This document shows, piece by piece, positions 4,548 through 7,947 of a DNA stretch of 7,947 bases. The notes under the pieces were generated by a model. That model made no database searches. It saw only the letters and a program-made list of their open reading frames with translations, and was not told the origin of the DNA. Origin of the DNA: an uncultured Bacilli bacterium (lineage in GTDB: Bacteria; Bacillota_I; Bacilli_A; RF39; UBA660); NCBI GenBank assembly GCA_947629425.1, contig CANRDR010000072.1, positions 1 through 7,947 on the forward strand, in the 5' to 3' direction. Positions within the stretch are counted from its first letter, which is position 1. Each line of letters starts with the position of its first letter. Position numbers and translations under genes: made by a program.

Positions 4548-4766
4548 AACTCCTTTATTAAATGCTGTAACTTGTATTAGTGTTCTTAAAGCTTTTATAG
4601 TTTTTCCATTTTTTCCTATTACTTTACCTATATCAGATTCACTAACCATTACTTCTAATATTGGAAAACCTTCTTCATCTTCAAAATCTTTAACTTTTAC
4701 TAAATCAGGTTCAGTACATAAACTTTTTACTAATTCTTCTGTAAATACTTTTACTTCTTCTATCAT
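4515..4766 (-). CDS. khpA: KhpA family KH-domain RNA-binding protein
   Basis: An 83-residue single KH-domain protein. The RNA-binding loop GKNG is at residues 51-54 within IGKVIGKNGKTIKALRTL, and the preceding strand LEVMVSESD is as in the family. In other Firmicutes KhpA (YlqC) partners with KhpB/Jag and binds many RNAs, affecting cell division and elongation; here this is inferred from family membership. The ATG overlaps the rpsP stop by one base (TAATG), so it is translationally coupled to S16, an arrangement conserved across Firmicutes. Length is normal. The usual downstream genes rimM and trmD are absent. Confidence 0.95.
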   Translation of the reverse strand: MIEEVKVFTEELVKSLCTEPDLVKVKDFEDEEGFPILEVMVSESDIGKVIGKNGKTIKALRTLIQVTAFNKGVKRVKINVDSF

Positions 4767-5035
4767 TATTTACTCTCTTTCTTAGTATTTTTTATTTTAG
4801 ACCAAATTCCAGATGCACTTAATAAACTTTTTACTGTATCAGTAGGTTGTGCTCCATTTTGAATCCATTTTGGAACTAATTCTTCTTTAATATTAACTTC
4901 TCCATTTAATGGATTATATGTTCCAATAGATTCAATAATTCTTCCATCTCTTGGACTTCTAGAATCAGCAACTACTATTCTATAAAATGGTTTTTGTTTA
5001 GCGCCCATTCTTTTTAATCTTATTTTAACAGCCAT
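4766..5035 (-). CDS. rpsP: Small ribosomal subunit protein bS16
   Basis: An 89-residue S16 of normal length. Family blocks are MAVKIRLKRMGAKQKPFYRI at the N-terminus, ADSRSPRDGRIIE (23-35) and IGTYNPL (37-43). The middle segment contains the WIQNGAQPTDTV block (57-68). S16 binds 16S rRNA early in 30S assembly. A strong AAAGGAGG ribosome-binding site precedes the ATG, and a perfect consensus promoter lies just upstream. It forms an operon with khpA. Confidence 0.97.
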   Translation of the reverse strand: MAVKIRLKRMGAKQKPFYRIVVADSRSPRDGRIIESIGTYNPLNGEVNIKEELVPKWIQNGAQPTDTVKSLLSASGIWSKIKNTKKESK

Positions 5036-5064
5036 AATCTTTCCTCCTTTTTTAACTATTAATT

Positions 5065-5093
5065 ATTATATATTATTAGTATATTCATGTCAA
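5065..5093 (-). promoter_or_regulatory. Perfect consensus promoter of rpsP-khpA
   Basis: TTGACA (5088-5093) and TATAAT (5065-5070) are separated by exactly 17 bases on the minus strand, matching the sigma-A consensus at all 12 positions. The expected start point is near 5058, about 20 bases before the rpsP ATG. The -35 lies within a 6-bp inverted repeat, GTCAAC-N8-GTTGAC (5089-5108), whose other arm overlaps the end of the upstream carboxypeptidase gene. Confidence 0.88.
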
Positions 5094-5107
5094 CCTTTTT
5101 TAGTTGA

Positions 5108-6061
5108 CTATTCTATAAAATAAGCATAATATTCATCAAAAGTTATACCTAATTCGTGTACTTTTGTGGCGTCTTTTTCGCCTATATATCTAAAATGCCA
5201 AGATTCATAATTAGTTCCAGTTAAATATTCTTTACCTTTAGGGTATCTTAATATAAAACCATATTTATATGAATTATCCATTAACCAATTAAATGCTTCT
5301 GTTTGATCAAAGTTTTCCATATTTGAATTATATGTAAAAATATCTAATGCTAATCCTGTTTGATGTTCTGAAAATCCTGGATGTGCTGCATACTTATCAG
5401 CATAGTCTTCTCCATACCAATCATAGTATTCTTTATAAACTTTTTCTTGTCTTTCATAAGTTCTATAAGTACTATTTGCTAGCAACTGTATACCATCTTT
5501 TTTTGCATTAGTAGCCATATTTATATATGCATCATTTGTAACTTTACTTACACTATTATTAGCATATGCATAGCTTAAACTTATATTTGTTATTTCTTCT
5601 GGAGAAAATGATTTGTCTAAATAATAAAATTTATTTACTAAAATTAATTCATTTTTAGATAAATCAGTAGGTTTTACTATATCAGTATCATACCAATCAT
5701 AATTAGCATGTACATTAACTATTGCAACAACATCACTTAAGTTTTTCTTTTTATTTTTATCTTTATATTTTATATATTCATCTAAATTTTTCTCTAAAAA
5801 ATATTTTTCATCTAATAAATCTATAATATAATCATTTTTTTTATTTTTTACTAAATATTCTTCATTTTTATCATTAAGTTTATCAACTATTTTTTTAGAT
5901 TCTTCTAAAGAATATCCTACTAGTGTTAATTTATATTCATTAGTTTGATGATATTTATATTCTTTATATTTTTTTATTCCAAAAACTAAAACTATAATAA
6001 ATATTACTAAACATACTAATATTACTTTAACTTGTTTTTTTAATTTTAATCTCTTTTTCAT
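5108..6061 (-). CDS. Membrane-anchored D-alanyl-D-alanine carboxypeptidase, VanY-type (peptidase M15B)
   Basis: A 317-residue protein with a basic N-terminus and one hydrophobic anchor (about residues 12-28), placing the rest outside the membrane. Residues 30-150 form a lineage-style linker domain. The catalytic M15B domain follows: NSTYRTYERQ (196-205, containing the substrate-binding arginine region), the zinc-binding SEHQTGLALD (H233 and D240), and ESWHFRY (catalytic E286, zinc ligand H289). All expected catalytic residues are present, so it is likely an active zinc enzyme that trims the terminal D-Ala from peptidoglycan stems. This implies the organism makes a cell wall. The gene has its own promoter (6081-6109), an AGGA site 9 bases from the ATG, and stop TAG. 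It is not evidence for vancomycin resistance, since no vanHAX-type genes are nearby. Confidence 0.93.
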   Translation of the reverse strand: MKKRLKLKKQVKVILVCLVIFIIVLVFGIKKYKEYKYHQTNEYKLTLVGYSLEESKKIVDKLNDKNEEYLVKNKKNDYIIDLLDEKYFLEKNLDEYIKYKDKNKKKNLSDVVAIVNVHANYDWYDTDIVKPTDLSKNELILVNKFYYLDKSFSPEEITNISLSYAYANNSVSKVTNDAYINMATNAKKDGIQLLANSTYRTYERQEKVYKEYYDWYGEDYADKYAAHPGFSEHQTGLALDIFTYNSNMENFDQTEAFNWLMDNSYKYGFILRYPKGKEYLTGTNYESWHFRYIGEKDATKVHELGITFDEYYAYFIE

Positions 6062-6080
6062 ACTACCATATCCTATATAA

Positions 6081-6109
6081 ATTATATAAAATGTATGTTA
6101 TTTTTTCAA
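6081..6109 (-). promoter_or_regulatory. Promoter of the VanY-type carboxypeptidase gene
   Basis: TTGAAA (6104-6109) and TATAAT (6081-6086) with a 17-base spacer on the minus strand. The predicted start near 6074 gives a very short leader that begins at or near the AGGA ribosome-binding site. The signal lies between trmB and this gene, so it can be expressed independently of trmB. Confidence 0.7.
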
Positions 6110-6127
6110 TATAAATAAAATTTTAAA

Positions 6128-6766
6128 TTAATCTTCAAATATTGCATCTATATAATAAATAGGTCTATTTTCTTTTTTATATTGTTTTTCAAAATCAGTC
6201 ATTATATTAAATATATTTCTTTCATCATTATGTAAATCTAAACTAACTTTATTAAATGTATACCAATATTTACTTAATGATTCTAAAGATGATTGAAATA
6301 ATATTTTATTATCTGTTTTTAATATAATATGTTTTTTCTTTTTATAGATTCTATCATATAATTTTAAATAGTTAATTGATGAAAATCTTTTCTTTTCATC
6401 TTGTCTTTTTGGCCATGGTTCTGAAAATGTTAAATATATAGTATCTATTTCTTTTCCAAAAAAATTTATTATATTTTCTGCATTAGCACATATTAATTTT
6501 AAATTTTTTAAATCTTTATTTCCTATATTTTTAACCGCTGTTGCTATTTGATTTATATCTAATTCTATTCCTATAAAATTAATATTTGGATAGTTATTGG
6601 CCATTTCAATTATAAATGATCCATACCCAGTACCTAATTCTAAACATATTGGATTATTATTTTGAAATAAATTATTCCATTTATTTTTATAATTTTCAGG
6701 ATTTTTTACTATATATTTGCTATTTTCAACTATATTATTTGCATCTTTTACTTTCTTATATTCCAT
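6128..6766 (-). CDS. trmB: tRNA (guanine-N7-)-methyltransferase TrmB
   Basis: A 212-residue class I methyltransferase that would form m7G46 in the tRNA variable loop. Seen in order: the SAM-binding motif LELGTGYGSF (42-51), NFIGIELD (63-70), the TrmB signature region TFSEPWPK (113-120), KTDN (150-153) and the C-terminal TDFEKQY (190-196). Length and order match TrmB. The signature is altered: the usual FSDPWPKKRH appears as FSEPWPKRQD, so the conserved aspartate is glutamate and the usual R-H pair is Q-D. The fold assignment is secure, but these changes lie near the proposed catalytic/tRNA-binding loop. An AGGAGG site 4 bases from the ATG supports the start. It follows the rpmA terminator. 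Confidence 0.93.
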   Translation of the reverse strand: MEYKKVKDANNIVENSKYIVKNPENYKNKWNNLFQNNNPICLELGTGYGSFIIEMANNYPNINFIGIELDINQIATAVKNIGNKDLKNLKLICANAENIINFFGKEIDTIYLTFSEPWPKRQDEKKRFSSINYLKLYDRIYKKKKHIILKTDNKILFQSSLESLSKYWYTFNKVSLDLHNDERNIFNIMTDFEKQYKKENRPIYYIDAIFED

Positions 6767-6782
6767 ACGTCCTCCTTAATAA

Positions 6783-6811
6783 ATTTTACTAAATAAAATA
6801 TATAAAGTCTA
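6783..6811 (-). promoter_or_regulatory. Candidate promoter of trmB
   Basis: TAGACT (6806-6811) and TAAAAT (6783-6788) with 17-base spacing on the minus strand, between the rpmA terminator and trmB. The expected start (about 6776) falls at the edge of the ribosome-binding site, which is unusually close. The real start may differ, or trmB may rely partly on readthrough. Confidence 0.4.
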
Positions 6812-6812
6812 T

Positions 6813-6839
6813 AAAAAAAATATCAAAATATGATATTTT
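6813..6839 (-). terminator. Intrinsic terminator of the rplU-prp-rpmA operon
   Basis: AAAATATCA (6839-6831 on the minus strand) and TGATATTTT (6825-6817) form a perfect 9-bp stem with a 5-base loop, followed by TTTT. The stem starts inside the rpmA stop codon. It is A/U-rich but well placed and followed by a new promoter. Confidence 0.65.
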
Positions 6840-7122
6840 AAACTTCGTATACACTTGCCTTTTTTCTACTTTTTCCGCATCTTTCAAATTTAACTTTTCC
6901 ATTTATTAATGCGAATAATGTATGATCTTTACCCATTCCAACATTTTTGCCAGGATAAATTTTAGTTCCTCTTTGTCTATATATAATGCTTCCAGCAGTA
7001 ATTAACTCTCCATCACTAGCCTTAGCACCTAATCTACGTCCTCTTGAATCTCTACCATTTTGAGTAGAACCTTGAGCTTTAACATGTGCAAAACGTTGAA
7101 TGTTTAATTCTATAAATAACAT
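6838..7122 (-). CDS. rpmA: Large ribosomal subunit protein bL27 with Prp-cleavable N-terminal extension
   Basis: L27 contacts the peptidyl transferase centre through its N-terminal tail. Seen are QGSTQNGRDS, RRLGAK, AGSIIYRQRGTKIYPG, NVGMGKDHTLFAL and VKFER, all family blocks. I start at ATG 7122 (94 residues, MLFIELNIQRFAHVKAQG), because AGGA (7129-7132) lies 6 bases from it. An ATG two codons upstream (7128) directly abuts the AGGA and overlaps the prp stop. The N-terminus is the Firmicutes-type extension (usual form LNLQFFA), expected to be removed by Prp between F11 and A12 to give AHVKAQG. The residue before F11 is Arg instead of the usual Phe. The neighbouring prp gene supports this processing. 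Confidence 0.95.
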   Translation of the reverse strand: MLFIELNIQRFAHVKAQGSTQNGRDSRGRRLGAKASDGELITAGSIIYRQRGTKIYPGKNVGMGKDHTLFALINGKVKFERCGKSRKKASVYEV

Positions 7123-7124
7123 TT

Positions 7125-7421
7125 TCATTCCTCGCTTTCAATCTTTATATTTTTTTTGTATTTTTTTTCTAAATCTTTTAATAATTCAATCATGGTATTT
7201 AATAAAATATTTGTATTTTCATTAGTTTGATTATTAATTATTGTAATAACTTTACCATCATCATTATAATCTATTGAACTTTTTTCAATATTCATAATTG
7301 AATTTACTGTAGTTAATATAATACTACTTACACTAGCACATACAATATCATTTCCAAATTCATTATAATTTGCATGTCCACTTATTTTAATAATATTATT
7401 TTTTATTTTAACTTTTATCAT
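7125..7421 (-). CDS. prp: Ribosomal-processing cysteine protease Prp
   Basis: A 98-residue Prp (YsxB) protease with the expected catalytic pair: His16 in SGHANY and Cys28 in DIVCASVS, 12 residues apart as in characterised Prp proteins. It sits between rplU and rpmA, its standard position, and should cleave the N-terminal extension of L27 encoded by the next gene. The ATG overlaps the rplU stop by one base (TAATG), and no strong separate Shine-Dalgarno is visible, so it is probably translated by coupling. The stop is TGA, which helps exclude genetic code 4. Confidence 0.95.
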   Translation of the reverse strand: MIKVKIKNNIIKISGHANYNEFGNDIVCASVSSIILTTVNSIMNIEKSSIDYNDDGKVITIINNQTNENTNILLNTMIELLKDLEKKYKKNIKIESEE

Positions 7422-7720
7422 TATCCAACAATTTTCTTAACAACTAATTTAGTATATGGTTGTCTATGACCTTGAGTTTTACGATATTTTTTCTTTGGAC
7501 GATATTTAAATACTACAATTTTTTTAGATTTACCATTTTTTTCTGCAGTACAAATTACTTTAGCACCTAAAACATTAGGTGTTCCAACTTTACCATCTAC
7601 CATTAAAACATCAGTAAATTCAACATCACTACCAGCTTCTACATTTAATTTTTCAACAAATATTGTATCTCCTTCTGATACATAATATTGTTTCCCACCA
7701 GTAACAAATATAGCTTTCAT
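7421..7720 (-). CDS. rplU: Large ribosomal subunit protein bL21
   Basis: A 99-residue L21 of normal length. Blocks are MKAIFVTGGKQYYVSEGDTI at the N-terminus, VGTPNVLGAKV (45-55) and the basic rRNA-binding KYRPKKKYRKTQGHRQPYT (72-90). L21 binds 23S rRNA in the 50S subunit. An AGGAGG site (7731-7736) precedes the ATG by 10 bases. It is the first gene of rplU-prp-rpmA, preceded by a probable L21 leader and a strong promoter. Confidence 0.97.
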   Translation of the reverse strand: MKAIFVTGGKQYYVSEGDTIFVEKLNVEAGSDVEFTDVLMVDGKVGTPNVLGAKVICTAEKNGKSKKIVVFKYRPKKKYRKTQGHRQPYTKLVVKKIVG

Positions 7721-7737
7721 ATTCTTTTAACCTCCTT

Positions 7738-7819
7738 ATAATTTTTTGAAGACTCGCCTTTAAGGTGACTTTTTAGTACTTAAACCTTTTTAGTGCGGTT
7801 TATAAGAACACTTACAAAC
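7738..7819 (-). ncRNA. Probable ribosomal protein L21 leader RNA
   Basis: The 5' untranslated region of rplU resembles the L21 leader found upstream of rplU in Firmicutes. On the minus strand it has UAAG/CUUA pairing near the start, then AAACC GCACUAAAAA GGUUU (7781-7801), the AGUACUAAAAAGUCACC segment, CCUUAAAGG and a final GCGAGUCUUC before the Shine-Dalgarno. These pieces match my memory of the L21 leader consensus, not a covariance search. Such leaders are thought to allow autoregulation by L21. The hairpins end about 10 bases before the AGGAGG, suiting translational control. Confidence 0.7.
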
Positions 7820-7825
7820 AAAAGT

Positions 7826-7854
7826 ATATTATCAAATAATATTATGCTTGTCAA
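7826..7854 (-). promoter_or_regulatory. Promoter of the rplU-prp-rpmA operon
   Basis: A perfect TTGACA (7849-7854) on the minus strand, 17 bases from TAATAT (7826-7831). GATAAT (7828-7833) is a closer -10 match but at 15-base spacing. The expected start near 7819 gives a leader of about 100 nt, which contains the L21-type structure. Confidence 0.7.
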
Positions 7855-7881
7855 TAATTTTAATGATAATAGGGTGTAAAA

Positions 7882-7940
7882 AATTTTTCGGGGTAAAAAT
7901 TCGAAATACATGATAAAATTATGCTTAGGATAGGAAGTGT
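7882..7940 (+). promoter_or_regulatory. Candidate divergent promoter and operator for a rightward gene beyond the window
   Basis: On the plus strand TGATAAAAT (7911-7919) is an extended -10 (TG-N-TAAAAT) with no good -35 at the usual distance. Instead a perfect 7-bp inverted repeat, AATTTTT-CGGGGT-AAAAATT (7882-7901), sits in the -35 area and could be a regulator site. Downstream, AGGATAGGAAG (7927-7937) looks like a Shine-Dalgarno for a start codon just past the window edge. No gene can be named. Confidence 0.35.
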
Positions 7941-7947
7941 CTTAAGT

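Noticed and set aside
5108..6061. Vancomycin resistance determinant (VanY)
   Set aside because: VanY-type carboxypeptidases are common housekeeping cell-wall enzymes; no vanH, vanA/B or vanX-like gene is present.
7921..7947. Partial plus-strand CDS starting at ATG 7921 (MLRIGSVLS), which faintly recalls a Dus-type N-terminus
   Set aside because: Nine codons are too few to assign, there is no ribosome-binding site, and a -10 box lies directly upstream. A start just past the window after AGGATAGGAAG is more likely.

Overview
The window is a very AT-rich (roughly a quarter G+C by eye) bacterial chromosome segment. Every confidently identified gene lies on the minus strand, so transcription reads from high to low coordinates. 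The gene set (L21-Prp-L27 with an N-terminally extended L27, S16-KhpA, TrmB, RmuC, a VTT/DedA protein and a VanY-type carboxypeptidase) points to a low-GC Bacillota/Bacilli lineage. TGA is used as a stop (end of prp) and tryptophan is encoded by TGG, so this is genetic code 11, not the Mycoplasma code. An uncultured, reduced-genome gut lineage such as RF39 or an Erysipelotrichales relative would fit, but that is inference from base composition and style.

From the right edge leftward: a candidate extended -10 and Shine-Dalgarno for a rightward gene starting beyond the window (7911-7940); a strong leftward promoter, a probable L21 leader RNA, then rplU, prp and rpmA, tightly coupled and ended by a hairpin terminator (6813-6839). 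Next come trmB, a membrane-anchored M15 D,D-carboxypeptidase, and rpsP-khpA behind a perfect consensus promoter. A radical SAM protein follows and has no visible Shine-Dalgarno. After an 841-base gap come a DedA/VTT membrane protein, rmuC, and two small membrane-anchored proteins of unknown function.

The gap at 2865-3705 is the most unusual part. It holds a direct duplication (copy A 2989-3215, copy B 3417-3645) and a short decayed remnant of the 3' end of a second radical SAM gene (2910-2966). Copy B is organised like a small convergent gene pair. On the plus strand are a -10 box, a very good Shine-Dalgarno, a 48-codon ORF (3378-3524) and a terminator. On the minus strand a strong promoter (TTGAAA-N17-TATAAT) starts a predicted antisense RNA of about 107 nt that ends at an 11-bp hairpin followed by eight U. 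The predicted plus-strand mRNA begins and ends with a 14-base perfect inverted repeat. Its start codon sits in a hairpin loop, and its Shine-Dalgarno can pair with a distant segment. Copy A has lost the promoter, Shine-Dalgarno and start of the small ORF but keeps the antisense promoter with the same spacing and has its own terminator. This layout resembles a type I toxin-antitoxin locus beside a decayed, antitoxin-only copy. The peptide matches no toxin family I recognise and is not clearly transmembrane, so a peptide precursor for the neighbouring radical SAM enzyme, or a MITE-like element, remain alternatives.
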